Shown here in pieces: positions 27,401-37,610 of a DNA stretch of 64,000 nucleotides. A program made the translations under genes and the position numbers. The first letter of the stretch is position 1. Every line of letters starts with the position of its first letter. The stretch is from Nocardia sputorum. Lineage in GTDB: Bacteria; Actinomycetota; Actinomycetes; Mycobacteriales; Mycobacteriaceae. The notes below the pieces were generated by a model. It was not told where the DNA came from. It did no database searches and was given only the letters and a program-made list of their open reading frames with translations. The stretch is taken from contig NZ_AP026978.1 of assembly GCF_027924405.1 (NCBI RefSeq), positions 744,001 through 808,000 on the forward strand, read 5' to 3'.

Positions 27401-30400
27401 TCGACCGGGTCCATGATGTCGATGTCCCCGACGACTGCGCCGGGCTCGGCCGCGACCTGCCGCAGAATGCGGATGTAGCCGTCCAGGAAGCGCTGCACGG
27501 TGTGCTCGTCGAACAAGTCGGTGCTGTAACCGAATCGGATGATGATCTCGCCGGGCTCGCCGTCGTCGTCGCGGGTGTCCACCACGCCGATGTGCAGGTC
27601 GGTCTTCGCCGTGTCGGCGTCCACGTCGAGGAACGACACGCTCGGCCCGGACAGCTCGAGGGTGGCCTGCGTGAAGTTCTGGAACGCGAAGCCGACCTGG
27701 TAGAGCGGGTGCCGTCCGGGCGAGCGGGTCGGATCGACCGCGTCGACCACATGCTCGAAGGGCACCTCGGAGTGCGCGAAGTTGACCAGGTCCCGCTCCC
27801 TGGTGCGGCGCAGCAGAGCGGTGAAACGCTCCGCGGGCTCGATCCTGGTCCGGGAGACAGTCGTATTGACGAACATGCCGACGACATCCGCGAGCGCGGG
27901 CTCGGCTCGATTGGTCATCGGCACGCCGATCGCGATGTCGGTGCCGCCGGACAGGCGGGCCAGCAGCACGGCGAGCGCCGAGCGCATCACCATGAACAGC
28001 GTCGCCCGGTGGGCGCGGGCGAGCGTGAGCAGGTCCTGGTGCAGGGTCGCGGGCACCGACCGCTGGGTGGCCGAGCCGCGCAGTGTCGCCACCGGTGGGC
28101 GGGGCCGGTCGGCGGGCAGATCGAGTTCGTCCGGCAGGCCGGCCAGCTCTGCGGTCCAGTACGCCAGTTGTCGCGACAGCAGAGAATCCGGGTCGTCGCG
28201 GGAACCGAGTAATTCCTTCTGCCACAGGGCGTAGTCGGCGTACTGCACGTCCGGCGGCTGCCAGGCCGGAGCGGCGCCCGCGCTCCGGGCGGCGTAGGCC
28301 ATGGCCACGTCGCGGGCCAGCGGCGCGAGCGACGACCCGTCCGCGCAGATGTGGTGCAGAGCACAGACCAGGACGTATTCGGTGGGGGTGTGCAGCAGCC
28401 GGACGCGCAGCGGCACTTCGGCCGACACGTCGAACCCGTGCCGCAGGATCGCGCGTACCCGGTCGGGTACCGCGTCGTCGGGCAGCTGCTCCACCGCGAA
28501 ATCGTCCACCACAGCGTCGGTGTCGAGGATCAGCTGCCGCGGTCCGGTCTCGTCGGCCGGGTACTTCGTGCGCAACGCCTCGTGCCGTTCGACGGTGTCG
28601 GCGAACGCCGCGCGCAAGGCGGGGACGTCCAGTTCCGACAGCCGTAGCGCGAAGCCGATGTTGTCCACCGAGGACGTCGTGTCGAACTGGTTGCGCAGCC
28701 AGAACCGCAGCTGGGCGGGTGACAGCGGGATGCGCTGCGGCCTGGCCTGCGCGCGCAGCACCGGCCGGGCCGTGTCGAACTGCTGCGAGCGAACGGCCTT
28801 CGCCAAGGTGGTGACCGTCGGATGGTCGAACACCAGCCGCGGCGGAATGCGCAGCCGCCAGGTTTCGCTCAGGCGCGCGGCGACCTGGGTCGCCAGCAGC
28901 GAATTGCCGCCCGCCGCGAAGAAGTCGGCGTCGGCGCTGAACCGCTCGCGGCCGAGCACGTGTGCGAACACCTCGGCGACCGTTTCCTCGCCGAGGTCGG
29001 CGGCGGGCCGATGGTCCGGCTCGTCGAGGGCACGCACGCGCAGCGCGGGCCGGTCGGCCTTACCCGTCGGGGTGCGCGGGATCCGGTCCACGACCGTGAT
29101 CGTGTTCGGCACCATGTATTTCGGCAACAGTGTGGCCAGCGCGTCGGCCAGAGCCGAGGTGTCAGGAGCGTGTCCCGGTTCGGGCTGGACGAACGCGGCC
29201 AGCGTGGTCTCGCCCGAGGCGGTCTTGCGGTCGACGGTCACGGCCAGCCGGACGCCGGGCCGAGTCGAGAGGATCGCGTCGATCTCGCCGAGTTCGATCC
29301 GGAAGCCCCGGACCTTGACCTGGTCGTCGGCCCGGCCGAAATAGTCGAGAGCGCCGGTGGTGGTGCGGCGGACGAGGTCGCCGGTGCGGTACATCCGGGA
29401 GCCGGGCGGTCCGAACGGGTCGGCGAGGAACCGTTGCGCGGTCAGATCGGGTCGCCCGTGATATCCCCTCGCCACCCCGGGCCCCGACACGTACAACTCG
29501 CCGACGACGCCGGTGCCGACCGGCCGCAGCCGGTGATCGAGCACCTGGCAGCGCATCCCCGGCACGGCCGACCCGATGGTGACCGGTGCGTCCGGTGCCA
29601 TCGCGGGGCTGAGCGTCGCCACGATGGTGGACTCGGTCGGGCCGTAGGCATTGTGAAAGAGGCGCCCGCCGGTCGCCCAGTGCCGTGGCAGCATCGGGGC
29701 GCAGGGTTCGCCGCCGACCATGACCGAGCGCAGGGCGGGCAGTCCGGCCGGTTCGATGGTGGCCAGTGCGGACGGGGTGAGGAAGGCGTGGGTGATGGCC
29801 TGCCGCGCCAGCAGTTCCACCAGGGCGGCGCCGCCGTAGAGGGTCGGCGGGGCGATCACCAGCGTGGCGGCGGCGGAAATCGCGAGCAGCAACTCCAGGA
29901 TCGAGGCGTCGAAACTCGGTGACGCGAAGTGCAGCACCCGCGCGTCCTTGTCCAGCGCGTGCCGGGTGGCCAGTTCGGCACACAGCGGGGCCAGCCCGGC
30001 ATGGGTGACGGTGACGCCTTTCGGGCGTCCGGTCGACCCGGACGTGTAGATCACGTAGGCCGCGTGGGCGGGCCGAAGCCGTACCGGGCGTTCGAAATAC
30101 GCGATCGGACTCGCTGGGTTCGCCGCCACCTGCGCGGCCACCTCGGCATCGTCCAACGCGAGCCAGCGCACCTCGGCGGGCAGCGCGGTCGCATGTTCGG
30201 TGCGCGTCAAGCCCAGCACGACGCCACTGTCGGATACCTGGAATCGGATACGGGACAACGGAAGTGCCGGATCGATGGGGACGAACGCCGCGCCGGTCTT
30301 CGCGATGGCCCACACCGCCAGCACCGAATCGAGCGAACGCGGCAGTGTCACCGCTACCGCCGATTCCGGCCCCGCGCCCGCCGCCAGCAGCGTGCGAGCC

Positions 30401-30591
30401 AGGCGGGACGACTGGGCGTCGAGGTCGCGGTAGGTGATCTCGGTGTCGTCGGACAGCACCGCGATGCCGTCCGGATTGTGCTCCGCCGCTGCGGTCAGCA
30501 GCGCGGCGAACGTCGGTGTGGCCGAGTCGGTTGACCTGCGGCGTCGGCTGTTCCGGGCGGGGGGACGGGGATTCCGGATACCGCTGGTCAT
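24424..30591 (-). CDS. Dimodular NRPS, A-PCP-C-A-PCP-reductase
   Basis: 2055 residues. Order: adenylation 1 (about 30-530, with [14 protein letters not shown]), carrier 1 (GGNSLLATQ, serine about 563), condensation (HHICADG about 750, intact), adenylation 2 ([14 protein letters not shown]), carrier 2 (GGSSLLAF, about 1619), and a C-terminal thioester reductase ([17 protein letters not shown] about 1700, Tyr-x3-Lys in [13 protein letters not shown]). There is no starter condensation domain, so domain 1 loads the first residue and the reductase releases a dipeptide aldehyde or alcohol, the same layout as aureusimine synthetase. Specificity residues by eye: A1 D-A-L-F-M-G-A-I-V, A2 D-V-W-D-F-I-L-V-S. 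No MbtH protein or tailoring gene is adjacent. The start is the ATG of [11 protein letters not shown], with only a weak ribosome site. Confidence 0.92.
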   Translation of the reverse strand: MTSGIRNPRPPARNSRRRRSTDSATPTFAALLTAAAEHNPDGIAVLSDDTEITYRDLDAQSSRLARTLLAAGAGPESAVAVTLPRSLDSVLAVWAIAKTGAAFVPIDPALPLSRIRFQVSDSGVVLGLTRTEHATALPAEVRWLALDDAEVAAQVAANPASPIAYFERPVRLRPAHAAYVIYTSGSTGRPKGVTVTHAGLAPLCAELATRHALDKDARVLHFASPSFDASILELLLAISAAATLVIAPPTLYGGAALVELLARQAITHAFLTPSALATIEPAGLPALRSVMVGGEPCAPMLPRHWATGGRLFHNAYGPTESTIVATLSPAMAPDAPVTIGSAVPGMRCQVLDHRLRPVGTGVVGELYVSGPGVARGYHGRPDLTAQRFLADPFGPPGSRMYRTGDLVRRTTTGALDYFGRADDQVKVRGFRIELGEIDAILSTRPGVRLAVTVDRKTASGETTLAAFVQPEPGHAPDTSALADALATLLPKYMVPNTITVVDRIPRTPTGKADRPALRVRALDEPDHRPAADLGEETVAEVFAHVLGRERFSADADFFAAGGNSLLATQVAARLSETWRLRIPPRLVFDHPTVTTLAKAVRSQQFDTARPVLRAQARPQRIPLSPAQLRFWLRNQFDTTSSVDNIGFALRLSELDVPALRAAFADTVERHEALRTKYPADETGPRQLILDTDAVVDDFAVEQLPDDAVPDRVRAILRHGFDVSAEVPLRVRLLHTPTEYVLVCALHHICADGSSLAPLARDVAMAYAARSAGAAPAWQPPDVQYADYALWQKELLGSRDDPDSLLSRQLAYWTAELAGLPDELDLPADRPRPPVATLRGSATQRSVPATLHQDLLTLARAHRATLFMVMRSALAVLLARLSGGTDIAIGVPMTNRAEPALADVVGMFVNTTVSRTRIEPAERFTALLRRTRERDLVNFAHSEVPFEHVVDAVDPTRSPGRHPLYQVGFAFQNFTQATLELSGPSVSFLDVDADTAKTDLHIGVVDTRDDDGEPGEIIIRFGYSTDLFDEHTVQRFLDGYIRILRQVAAEPGAVVGDIDIMDPVEHKRIRSWGAGAEHAVPAEPLTAATARHAAATPDAIAVVCGPETLTYAHLCERSARLARWLIERGVGPESVVAVAMRRSIQQVVALQAIVAAGAAWVPIDPGHPAERIRYVLESASPRCVLTTAADDFTVTEAYDIDALDLDRFGCEPVRDTERRARWHADHPAYLIYTSGSTGRPKGVAVSHRAIVHQLAWMQAEYRVDATDVYLHKTPATFDVSLWGYFLPLRAGARLVLAGPEEHRDPAALGRLIAEHRVTLTDFVPAMLTVFAQHATNDELSSLRDIFVIGEALPPETARAFASVSGAGLHNLYGPTEAAVSITRHAVSAADHTSPTVSIGVPEWNSRCQVLDGRLRPVPVGVAGELYLGGVQLARGYHGASGLTAARFVADPSHPGERMYRTGDLVRWNRGGNLDYLGRTDFQVKVRGHRIELGEIEAALLADPAVGRAAVAVKGSDAGDRLVGYVVAAPGATVDPDAVRHSVARVLPGYMVPSAVLALDAFPVNTSGKLDRAALPQPVFAARTEVRPGTPLERAIAEVFAEVLAVSPIGVGDDFFELGGSSLLAFTLHQRLSDRLRRDVPMSAILAAPTVGGLAARLAGECAPTAPTPERDAVLEPEIGIGGCRPAHSGPPQEVLLTGATGFLGAHLLQELLDRTDARVWCVVRADDAEEGIDRILAALSRYRLAGTTAAERIVVVAGDLTAPRLGLGPADYECLADSIDVIYHNGARVNHVDPYARLRQANVEGTRELLRLATTRRVKPFHLVSTMGAAVAAAPKSPVVTEDVRLGADQVSGNGYLASKWVAEELVRQAGERGVPIAIYRPGTICGCPEVGVNSPQDSLWNMVRAAAMLGMAPDVGDATVSLVPVSYVAGAIVEISVRPRARTVYHLVNRAPVAVGEILASLRAHGLPVATMPEDTVRAGLAREARRLDALGDDSLVRAALLSHDFARLAGHLDWGDEHARAALAGTGVDCPQVDRTVVDTFVREFIESGFLPVD

Positions 30592-30763
30592 ATCTTCGTC
30601 CCGTTCCGCGTGGCAGTAAACGCGCCAGATGCTATAGCCGCCTAGGGCGATTCCTCACCGATGAGAAGGAGGCCGCCCACTTCCGCGCTCGGGTCACCCG
30701 TCGGCGTGCACGGCGATGCCGTCCAGCACGCAGGTGACGGTTACCGGCCGGAACAGGTGCCGG

Positions 30764-31315
30764 TCAACGTGTGCCGTGACCGTGGCAGGCCGTCAGCGCG
30801 GTGTTCTTGGTGGCGTTGAACCGGTCGATCGCCGTGTTGAGAGTGTCGGTGTCCGCGCGGCGGGCCAGCGTGTCGGCCAGGGCGTTGGTGTCGTCGCGGT
30901 AGGCGCGCAGCGGGGTGGCGATCGCGGACGGCACGTCTCTGGTCACGTTCTGGTCGACCGAGCGCGCATTGTTGCGCAGCGTCGAGACAGCGGTGTCGGC
31001 CTTGCTGTCGGTATCGGGATCTCCGCGCCCGTTGGAGTTGCTGGCATCGATGTAGTCGTTGAACGCCCGTACCGAGCTCCCGTTCGCGGCCAGGAAGGCG
31101 TCACAGGCCGAGCCGGTCGCGCGTTCGACGGCGGCGGCCCGCGACGACGAGGCGGCGGCCGAGGAGGAGGTGACCTCGGAGGCGTACGCGGCCAGGTCGG
31201 TCCGGTTCACCTCCGCCGTACCGGAGACTTGCTGTGCGCAGGCGCCGATGAGCAGCACGCCCGCCGTGACGGCCACCGCGGCCGCGAGCAGGCCCGCGCG
31301 TTCGAATCGTCGCAT
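30764..31315 (-). CDS. Putative exported lipoprotein
   Basis: 183 residues from ATG 31315 (MRRFERAGLLAAAVAV), with lipobox LIGAC giving an anchored Cys25. The mature part is helical and rich in Ala, Ser, Asp and Thr (AAYASEVTSSSAAASSSRAAA, CDAFLAANGSSVRAFNDYID) with two cysteines that could pair. It resembles uncharacterised Nocardia/mycobacterial lipoproteins; no enzyme motif is seen. The reading frame extends upstream but that part lacks a signal peptide. Confidence 0.75.
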   Translation of the reverse strand: MRRFERAGLLAAAVAVTAGVLLIGACAQQVSGTAEVNRTDLAAYASEVTSSSAAASSSRAAAVERATGSACDAFLAANGSSVRAFNDYIDASNSNGRGDPDTDSKADTAVSTLRNNARSVDQNVTRDVPSAIATPLRAYRDDTNALADTLARRADTDTLNTAIDRFNATKNTALTACHGHGTR

Positions 31316-31454
31316 GGTCGGTCCCTCACTCCCCTCGGACGTCCGGCCGGGACAGATGGACAGTGCCGGACGATCCGACCGTACGTCGTGCGGGCGGGAC
31401 ACGCGCGCCCGCGCCGATATCGATGGTCAACCGATATCGGCGCGGTCACCGGGT

Positions 31455-32057
31455 TCAGCTCTGGCCGAGCATGGTCCGCATCTGCTCGATCTCGACCCGC
31501 TGGGCGGCGATGATCGCCTGGGCCAGCGCCTTGGCGTCGGCGTTCCGGCCGTCGGCCAGCTCCGTTTCGGCCATGGTGATCGCGCCCTGGTGGTGCTCGA
31601 TCATCATGGTCAGCCACTGACGGTCGAAATCGGGACCGGAGGCTGCCCGCAGCGCCGCCATCTGTTCGGCGGACATCATGCCGTGGCCGCCGTGTCCCTC
31701 GCTCGTGGTGGGCGCGGGCTTGCCGAAGCTCTGCAAGAGGGCGGTGATCTGCTGCATCTCCGGGGCCTGGGCTTGCTCGACCTGCGTCGCGAGCGCCCGC
31801 AACTGCTGGTTGTCGGTGTGGCTCGGCACCAACCGCGCCATATCGACGGCCTGGGCGTGATGCGGATACATCATCTGCAGGAATGTCACGTCGGCGTCGT
31901 CGTACTCGGCGCGCGCCGGTGCGCTCGTGCTCGCCGAGGTGGTTGCCGAAGTGCCGTGCTCGGTGGTGTGCCCGGTATCGGCGTCGCCGCATCCGGCGAG
32001 ACCCACCGCGGCGACCGCGGCGAGGACGAGGACCGAGCGGGTACGAGTGATGAACAT
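31455..32057 (-). CDS. DUF305 lipoprotein (copper-associated family)
   Basis: 200 residues from ATG 32057 with AAGGAG seven bases upstream. Signal peptide with lipobox GLAGC, then the DUF305 signature twice: ADVTFLQMMYPHHAQAVDMA and FDRQWLTMMIEHHQGAITMA, each with M-x-x-H-H metal-ligand-like pairs. DUF305 proteins are ferritin-like helical bundles often linked to copper binding or periplasmic copper supply. It follows the DUF6153 gene by 86 bases in the same direction, a recurring pair in actinobacteria; regulation by copper is inference. Confidence 0.88.
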   Translation of the reverse strand: MFITRTRSVLVLAAVAAVGLAGCGDADTGHTTEHGTSATTSASTSAPARAEYDDADVTFLQMMYPHHAQAVDMARLVPSHTDNQQLRALATQVEQAQAPEMQQITALLQSFGKPAPTTSEGHGGHGMMSAEQMAALRAASGPDFDRQWLTMMIEHHQGAITMAETELADGRNADAKALAQAIIAAQRVEIEQMRTMLGQS

Positions 32058-32143
32058 GGGTGCTCCTTGCGAAGGGCGAAGTCTGGGGATCGGAGTCGAC
32101 GAGGCCGCGACCGTGGTTCGGACACACGGCCGCGGCGGACCTG

Positions 32144-32875
32144 TCAGATCCGCAGAATCGCCAGTTCGGCCAAGGTGAGCACGGTCCACGGCGGTGGTCG
32201 TTCCCGCCGTGCCCGCCAGTGCCGCGGCCGTGCCGCACCGGCGCCGGGGCGATCGACCGCCATCCGGTACAGCAGCACCAACGCGCCCAGCATGAGCAAA
32301 GCGACCAGGATGAAAACGCAGCCGTGCCGCATGTCGTGACCCCCGTCGCACCCGCCGCCCGCGCAGTGGGGAAGCTTCGTCGCGACGAGGACTGGTGCGG
32401 TTCCGCTGTGTGATGCGGTGGCGGCGAGTGCTGGCGGGGTTCCGGTCCGCGCTGCGGTGGCGGCGAGCGCTCGCCCGATTTCGGCGTGCGCGGCCGTGTC
32501 TACAGCCGCGATCGCTCGCCCGGCGAAGAAATCGCCGGGCGCGACTACCGGTGTATGCGCCGCGCGGAGGAAATCACCGTCCGCAAGGTGAGCGGGGTCC
32601 TGCGACCGAAGTCGATCGTGGCCGCTCGACGGGCGTGGCGATGTCGCATGGTGCGAGCTGGTCGCCTCGTGACCGGTGGCGTGGCGAGGAGCGGCAGCCG
32701 CCCCAGGGTTGTCGGCCGCGGGGACGAGCGTCGCGGCGACGTGCGCACCGGCGATATGGACGTGTTCCGAGGCTCCGAAGATCACCGAATGCATGGCGAC
32801 GACCCCGAGCAGGAGCGTCAGCAGCCCGAGCAGCCGGGACGGCCCGGCGGCGCGGAGTCTGCGGTGATCGACCAC
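32144..32875 (-). CDS. DUF6153-like membrane protein
   Basis: 243 residues, starting at a GTG that lies seven bases after TAGACT, so the mRNA is probably leaderless. One N-terminal helix (LLGLLTLLLGVVAMHSVIFG), a histidine-rich middle (HATGHEATSSHHATS and other His pairs), a cysteine cluster (LPHCAGGGCDGGHDMRHGC), and a second helix (VFILVALLMLGALVLLYRMAV) with the PPW...L tail typical of DUF6153. The His/Cys content and the DUF305 neighbour suggest a metal-handling, probably copper, function. Low-complexity His-Ala sequence makes finer homology uncertain. Confidence 0.75.
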   Translation of the reverse strand: MVDHRRLRAAGPSRLLGLLTLLLGVVAMHSVIFGASEHVHIAGAHVAATLVPAADNPGAAAAPRHATGHEATSSHHATSPRPSSGHDRLRSQDPAHLADGDFLRAAHTPVVAPGDFFAGRAIAAVDTAAHAEIGRALAATAARTGTPPALAATASHSGTAPVLVATKLPHCAGGGCDGGHDMRHGCVFILVALLMLGALVLLYRMAVDRPGAGAARPRHWRARRERPPPWTVLTLAELAILRI

Positions 32876-32922
32876 GAGTACCGAGTCTAGCCGGTGGTTC
32901 GCGGCATACGGGGTACCCGTAT

Positions 32923-33498
32923 CTACGGGCTGGTGATGTCCACGACCAGCCGGGTGGGGTTGGCCAGCGCGGTGACGGTGAAAGCGGGCCGGTCGGCCTG
33001 CACGCCGATGAACGACTGCGTGACGCCCTCGTACACGGTCGTCCGATAGACACCCGCGATGCCGGGGACGTCCGGATTCACCGCCGGGTCGGGGCCCGCG
33101 TACGGTGTCACGCCACTGTCGAACGGATAGGCGGAGCCGAGAATCCGCACTTCCAGGATCGACCGGCCCGCCACGTCCACCGGGTTGCCACTGCCGTCCT
33201 GCACGGCGCGGTCGGTGTACCGGACGACCCAGCCGGGCGTGCCGACGCCGCCGAGTTCGTAGACCACGCGATCGAAACCGGCTTGACGCCCCAGGCGAAC
33301 GTCGGTCACCGTGAGCGCCGCGTCACCGGAGGGCTGGCCCTGCTTCGGCGCGGCGTCGCCCGGGACCGGGGCCTGCGCCGCCGCGGCGGATGTCCGGGTC
33401 GTCGAGGCGACCGGGAGGCCCGGCCCCGCCCCGCCGTCACCGCAGCCCGTGAGCAGTGCCGTAGCGGCCGCGGCCAGGAACACCATCCTGTTGCGCAT
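32923..33498 (-). CDS. AMIN-like domain lipoprotein
   Basis: 191 residues, ATG start, signal peptide MRNRMVFLAAAATALLTGC with lipobox LTGC. After a Pro/Ala/Gln-rich tether comes a beta-rich domain (LTVTDVRLGRQAGFDRVVYEL, GRSILEVRILGSAYPF, PTRLVVDITSP) typical of the actinobacterial AMIN-like group, thought to bind cell-wall glycans. No catalytic domain, so probably an envelope-associated accessory protein. Confidence 0.85.
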   Translation of the reverse strand: MRNRMVFLAAAATALLTGCGDGGAGPGLPVASTTRTSAAAAQAPVPGDAAPKQGQPSGDAALTVTDVRLGRQAGFDRVVYELGGVGTPGWVVRYTDRAVQDGSGNPVDVAGRSILEVRILGSAYPFDSGVTPYAGPDPAVNPDVPGIAGVYRTTVYEGVTQSFIGVQADRPAFTVTALANPTRLVVDITSP

Positions 33499-34144
33499 GG
33501 GCTGATGCTACTCAGCGGAACGCGTCGAATGGCGTAACCGGAGCGCGTTGCGGCTGATTCGCCCCGGGCCGGTCGATGACGTGCGCACGTGTGCGGGCGA
33601 TCGCGGAGCCTGCCGGTCCGCCGGTCCGGCAGGTCTGATTGCTATCCGATTGCCCTAGCTTGTATTCGGTGCGTAAGGACCCTGGCCTGACGTGTGCAGC
33701 GAGTGTCGGAGCCCGATCGTCCTCTCATCGAGCCGGGCAATCGGCGTCCATCGTGCGCTGCGGCTGCGGTAACCGATGTCGGCGCAGGATCTTTCGGGTG
33801 GACCGCATTCTCCGCTTCGCGTAGCGATCGCACTTCGGGGCTGGTACGGCACACTCGGACTGCCGTTCATCTCTTCGAGTCAGCGGTGCTCCCGCTTGGA
33901 ACTGACGACCACCCGGCGCCGTCACCGTGCCCCGTCGCACACCCGGCGCCGTGCGAGCGCTCGCGCTTTCCGGCTGCCGGGCTCGTGCGCTCGAACTCGT
34001 CGCCTCCCGACTGCTGCTCGAAGTTCCGGCCAAAAGCCCTGTCCTGACGCGGTTCAGCGCGCAAGCCGCCATGCCGGGAACGCGACACGATCGATTGGCC
34101 GGGGTGGGCGCGGCCTTACGGCAACGATCTAGCACACTTGAGGT
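33499..34144. other. Long intergenic region without a supportable gene
   Basis: 646 bases between divergent genes. Several short frames exist on both strands but none has a ribosome site, plausible composition or recognisable family. The final part holds TCTAGCACACTT just before the methyltransferase GTG, compatible with a promoter (TAGCAC) and a leaderless start. Confidence 0.45.
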
Positions 34145-35296
34145 GTGGGAGATGTCGAGGACGTACTGAGCCGGCTGCGGCGGTACCCGGACGTGGAGGC
34201 GCTGAACCTCTACGCGGTGGATGCCGCCGATCGGCTGATCCTCGACGTCGCGGCCGACGCCCTGTCGACCGTCGATAGCGGCAAAGTAGCCGTTATCGGT
34301 GACGCCTATGGTGCGCTGACCCTCGGCGCCATCGCGGGGCACGATCTGCGCGACGTCCGGGTACATCAAGACCTGCTCACCGGCGAACTCGCCCTCGCCA
34401 ACAACGCGCGTGCGGCGGGACTGTCGGATCGCTACACGGCGCATCCCCTCGGTCCAGGGTTGCTGCGCGACGCCCAGGTGGTCCTGCTTCGCCTGCCCCG
34501 TGTACTCGCCGGGCTGGCCGAGGTGGCCGACGCCATCGCCCGCTACGCGGATCCGGCGGTCGAGGTGTACGCGGGCGGGCGAGACAAGTATCTGACCAAG
34601 TCGATGAACGAGGTTCTCGCGCAGTCGTTCTCCGAGGTGCGCGCCAGCCGCGGCAGGCAGAAGTCGCGGACGCTGCTGGTCGCCGGACCCAAACCCGTGG
34701 CCGAACAGGCGTTTCCGGTGCGCGAGCGGCTGGACGAACTCGGTTTCGAGGTGGTCGCGCACGGTGCGGCGTTCTCCGGTGCCCGCCTGGACATCGGCAC
34801 CAGATTCCTGCTCGAGCACCTGAGACTGATGAAGCCGGACGCGCGCGACGCCATCGATCTCGGCTGCGGCACCGGCATCCTGGCCGTGGCGCTGGCGACG
34901 GCGCGGCCGGGCATCAAGGTGATCGCCACCGATCAATCCGCCGCGGCGGTCGCGTCGGCGCGAGCCACCACCGAGGCGAACGGGGTCGCCGACCGGGTGT
35001 GCGTGGTACGCGACGACGCCATGTCCTCGGCCGCGGACAACAGCGCCGACCTCGTGCTGTGCAATCCGCCGTTCCATGTCGGCGCGGCCGTGCACACCGG
35101 ATCGGCGATCAAGATGTTCGCCGAGACCGGGCGGGTGCTGCGCCCGGGCGGCGAGCTGTGGACGGTGTACAACTCACATCTGAACTATCGGGCCGTGGTC
35201 GAACGGATGGTGGGCCGGACCGAGGTGATGGGCCGCAACCGGAAATTCACCGTGACTCGTTCGGTGCGTGGCTTGCACGACCCGCGGCAGCGGTAG
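34145..35296 (+). CDS. RsmC/RlmG-type rRNA guanine-N2 methyltransferase
   Basis: 383 residues with the two-domain plan of RsmC/RlmG: an inactive N-terminal methyltransferase-like half and a C-terminal catalytic half with the SAM loop AIDLGCGTGILAVAL and the N2-guanine motif VLCNPPFHVG. These enzymes methylate a guanine in 16S (G1207) or 23S (G1835) rRNA. The GTG start is very close to a TANNNT box, suggesting leaderless translation. Which rRNA site it modifies is not decided by the sequence. Confidence 0.9.
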   Translation: MGDVEDVLSRLRRYPDVEALNLYAVDAADRLILDVAADALSTVDSGKVAVIGDAYGALTLGAIAGHDLRDVRVHQDLLTGELALANNARAAGLSDRYTAHPLGPGLLRDAQVVLLRLPRVLAGLAEVADAIARYADPAVEVYAGGRDKYLTKSMNEVLAQSFSEVRASRGRQKSRTLLVAGPKPVAEQAFPVRERLDELGFEVVAHGAAFSGARLDIGTRFLLEHLRLMKPDARDAIDLGCGTGILAVALATARPGIKVIATDQSAAAVASARATTEANGVADRVCVVRDDAMSSAADNSADLVLCNPPFHVGAAVHTGSAIKMFAETGRVLRPGGELWTVYNSHLNYRAVVERMVGRTEVMGRNRKFTVTRSVRGLHDPRQR

Positions 35297-35428
35297 AGTC
35301 CGAATTGTCCGGCTCCGCGAGACTCCCCGGGAACTCGCGACGGATGACAAACGTTGGACAGGGCAGTTGGATATCGAGTGAAGGAACTCGATGAACAGCG
35401 GCAACGACTCCAGAAAGGGACGCCGTTC

Positions 35429-36292
35429 ATGCGTACCACGAGCAATCCGGTTTTCAGGAACCTGCCCAGGCAGGAGGGCGGTGGATACGCCAGCTTCGGT
35501 TCCGGCGTGACCTCCGCGGGACAGTTCGGCAACCAGTACGGCCAGTACCCGCAGGGCCAGGGCCAGTACCCGCAGCCCTACCAGCAGGCTCCGCCCACCA
35601 CGCGCTCGATGACCATCGACGACGTGGTGACCAAGACGGGCATCACCCTGGCGGTGCTGGCCCTGTCCGCGATCGTCTCCTACGGCCTCACCAACGCGAA
35701 CACCTCGCTCGCGCCGCTGTTCGTGATCGTCGGCGGCCTGGTCGGCCTGGTGCTGGTGCTGGTCGCGACCTTCGCGAACAAGATGGACAACCCGGTGCTC
35801 GTGTTGTCCTACGCCGTTGCAGAGGGCTTGTTCCTGGGTGCGCTGTCGTTCATGTTCACCAACGTCGAGTTCGGCGGGGTCGGCGGTAGCGCCCTGATCG
35901 GTCAGGCGGTGCTCGGCACCTTCGGTGTCTTCGCGGGCATGCTGGTGGTCTACAAGACCGGCGCCATCCGGGTGACGCCGCGCTTCACCAGGATCATCGT
36001 CGGCGCCATGATCGGCATCCTGGTGCTGATGCTGGGCAACCTGGTCGCGAGCTTCTTCATCGACGGCGGCCTCGGCCTGCGCGACGGCGGCCCGCTGGCG
36101 ATCGTGTTCAGTCTGGTGGTCATCGCCATCGCCGCGTTCAGCTTCCTGCTCGACTTCGACGCCGCCGATCAGCTGATCCGGGCGCAGGCTCCGGAGCGGG
36201 CGGCCTGGGGCGTCGCCCTCGGCCTCACCGTCACCCTGGTCTGGCTGTACGTCGAGATCCTGCGGTTGCTGAGCTACTTCCAGAACGACTAG
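35429..36292 (+). CDS. Bax inhibitor-1/YccA family membrane protein
   Basis: 287 residues from ATG 35429 (MRTTSNPVFRNLPRQEGG) preceded by AGAAAGGGA. A Tyr/Gln/Gly-rich cytosolic N terminus of about 55 residues is followed by seven hydrophobic helices of the BI-1 fold (TLAVLALSAIVSYGLT, VLSYAVAEGLFLGALSFMF and others) with the C-terminal acidic pair FLLDFDAADQLI that in the family contributes to a pH-gated leak. Gene order with the thiolase matches M. tuberculosis Rv1072. Confidence 0.93.
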   Translation: MRTTSNPVFRNLPRQEGGGYASFGSGVTSAGQFGNQYGQYPQGQGQYPQPYQQAPPTTRSMTIDDVVTKTGITLAVLALSAIVSYGLTNANTSLAPLFVIVGGLVGLVLVLVATFANKMDNPVLVLSYAVAEGLFLGALSFMFTNVEFGGVGGSALIGQAVLGTFGVFAGMLVVYKTGAIRVTPRFTRIIVGAMIGILVLMLGNLVASFFIDGGLGLRDGGPLAIVFSLVVIAIAAFSFLLDFDAADQLIRAQAPERAAWGVALGLTVTLVWLYVEILRLLSYFQND

Positions 36293-36299
36293 CCATAGC

Positions 36300-36340
36300 G
36301 AGAAGGGCGGTCGCCGGGTTACCCGGCGACCGCCCTTCTC
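36300..36340. terminator. Bidirectional terminator hairpin
   Basis: A perfect 19-bp stem (GAGAAGGGCGGTCGCCGGG and its complement) around a TTA loop, lying exactly between the convergent Bax-inhibitor and thiolase genes. Confidence 0.9.
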
Positions 36341-36349
36341 ATCTGCGGA

Positions 36350-37570
36350 TCAGCTGAGGCGTTCGATGACCATCGCCATGCCCTGGCCGCCGCCGACGCA
36401 CATCGTCTCCAGACCGAACTGCTTGTCGTAGGTCTGCAGGTTGTTGATCAGCGTGGTCGTGATCCGGGCGCCGGTCATGCCGAACGGGTGGCCCAGCGCG
36501 ATCGCGCCGCCGGAGACGTTCAGCTTGTCCTCGTCGATCTTCAACTCCCGGGCCGAGCCGAGCACCTGCACCGCGAACGCCTCGTTGATCTCGACCAGAT
36601 CGATGTCATCGATGGTCTTGCCCGCCAGCGCCAGCGCGCGCTTACACGCCTCGATCGGGCCCAGGCCCATGATCTCCGGCGACAGGCCGGACACGCCGGT
36701 GGACACGACCCGCGCCAGCGGCGTCAGCCCGAGTTCCTTGGCCTTGGTGTCGCTCATGACGACCAGCGCCGCGGCGCCGTCGTTGAGCGGGCAGCAGTTG
36801 CCCGCGGTGACGGTGCCGTCCGGGCGGAACACCGGCTTCAGCGCCGAGACCGCCTCGTAGGTGACCCCGGCGCGGGGGCCGTCGTCCTTGCTCACCACGG
36901 TGCCGTCCGGCAGCGTGACCGGGGTGATCTCCCGCTCGAAGAAGCCGTTCTTGATCGCTTCCTCGGCGCGGTTCTGCGAGCGCACGCCCCAGCGGTCCTG
37001 GTCCTCGCGAGTGATTCCGGTGGAGGTCGCCACGTTCTCGGCGGTCTGCCCCATCGCGATGTAGACATCCGGGATCAGGCCGTCCTCGCGCGGGTCGTGC
37101 CAGATGCCCGCGCCGCCCTCGGCGGTCTTCGCGGTGCGCTGCTGCGCCTCGGCGAACAGCGGATTCTGCGTGTTAGGCCAGCTGTCGGCCGAACCGTTCA
37201 CATACCGCGACACGGTCTCCACGCCCGCGGAGATGAACACGTCGCCCTCGCCCGCCTTGATCGCGTGGAAGGCCATCCGGGTGGACTGCAGCGACGACGC
37301 GCAGTAGCGGTGCACGGTGGTACCCGGCACGAAGTCGTAGCCCAGCTGGACGGCGACGACGCGGGCGATGTTGAAGCCCTGCTCACCACCCGGCGAGCCG
37401 CAGCCCAGGATCAGGTCGTCGATCTGGGCGGGGTCCAGGGCAGGCACCTTGTCGAGCGCTGCCCGCACAATCTGCGTGGTCAGATCGTCGGGCCGCAGGT
37501 CGACCAGCGAACCCTTACGGGCCCGGCCGATCGGGGAGCGTGCGGTCGAAACGATGACGGCCTCAGGCAT
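36350..37570 (-). CDS. Acetyl-CoA C-acyltransferase (thiolase)
   Basis: 406 residues. Thiolase family with the nucleophile C90 in HRYCASSLQ, the GHPFGMTGA histidine motif and the C-terminal CVGGGQGMA cysteine. It carries out the final thiolytic step of fatty-acid beta-oxidation, or the reverse condensation. Position matches FadA3 (Rv1074c) in M. tuberculosis. Confidence 0.95.
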   Translation of the reverse strand: MPEAVIVSTARSPIGRARKGSLVDLRPDDLTTQIVRAALDKVPALDPAQIDDLILGCGSPGGEQGFNIARVVAVQLGYDFVPGTTVHRYCASSLQSTRMAFHAIKAGEGDVFISAGVETVSRYVNGSADSWPNTQNPLFAEAQQRTAKTAEGGAGIWHDPREDGLIPDVYIAMGQTAENVATSTGITREDQDRWGVRSQNRAEEAIKNGFFEREITPVTLPDGTVVSKDDGPRAGVTYEAVSALKPVFRPDGTVTAGNCCPLNDGAAALVVMSDTKAKELGLTPLARVVSTGVSGLSPEIMGLGPIEACKRALALAGKTIDDIDLVEINEAFAVQVLGSARELKIDEDKLNVSGGAIALGHPFGMTGARITTTLINNLQTYDKQFGLETMCVGGGQGMAMVIERLS

Positions 37571-37610
37571 GAGGACTCCTTGGGTCGGACGGTTCTGACG
37601 AACCGGAGCG

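Noticed and set aside
33642..34142. Short frames in the long intergenic gap
   Set aside because: No ribosome sites, no coding-like composition and no family similarity.
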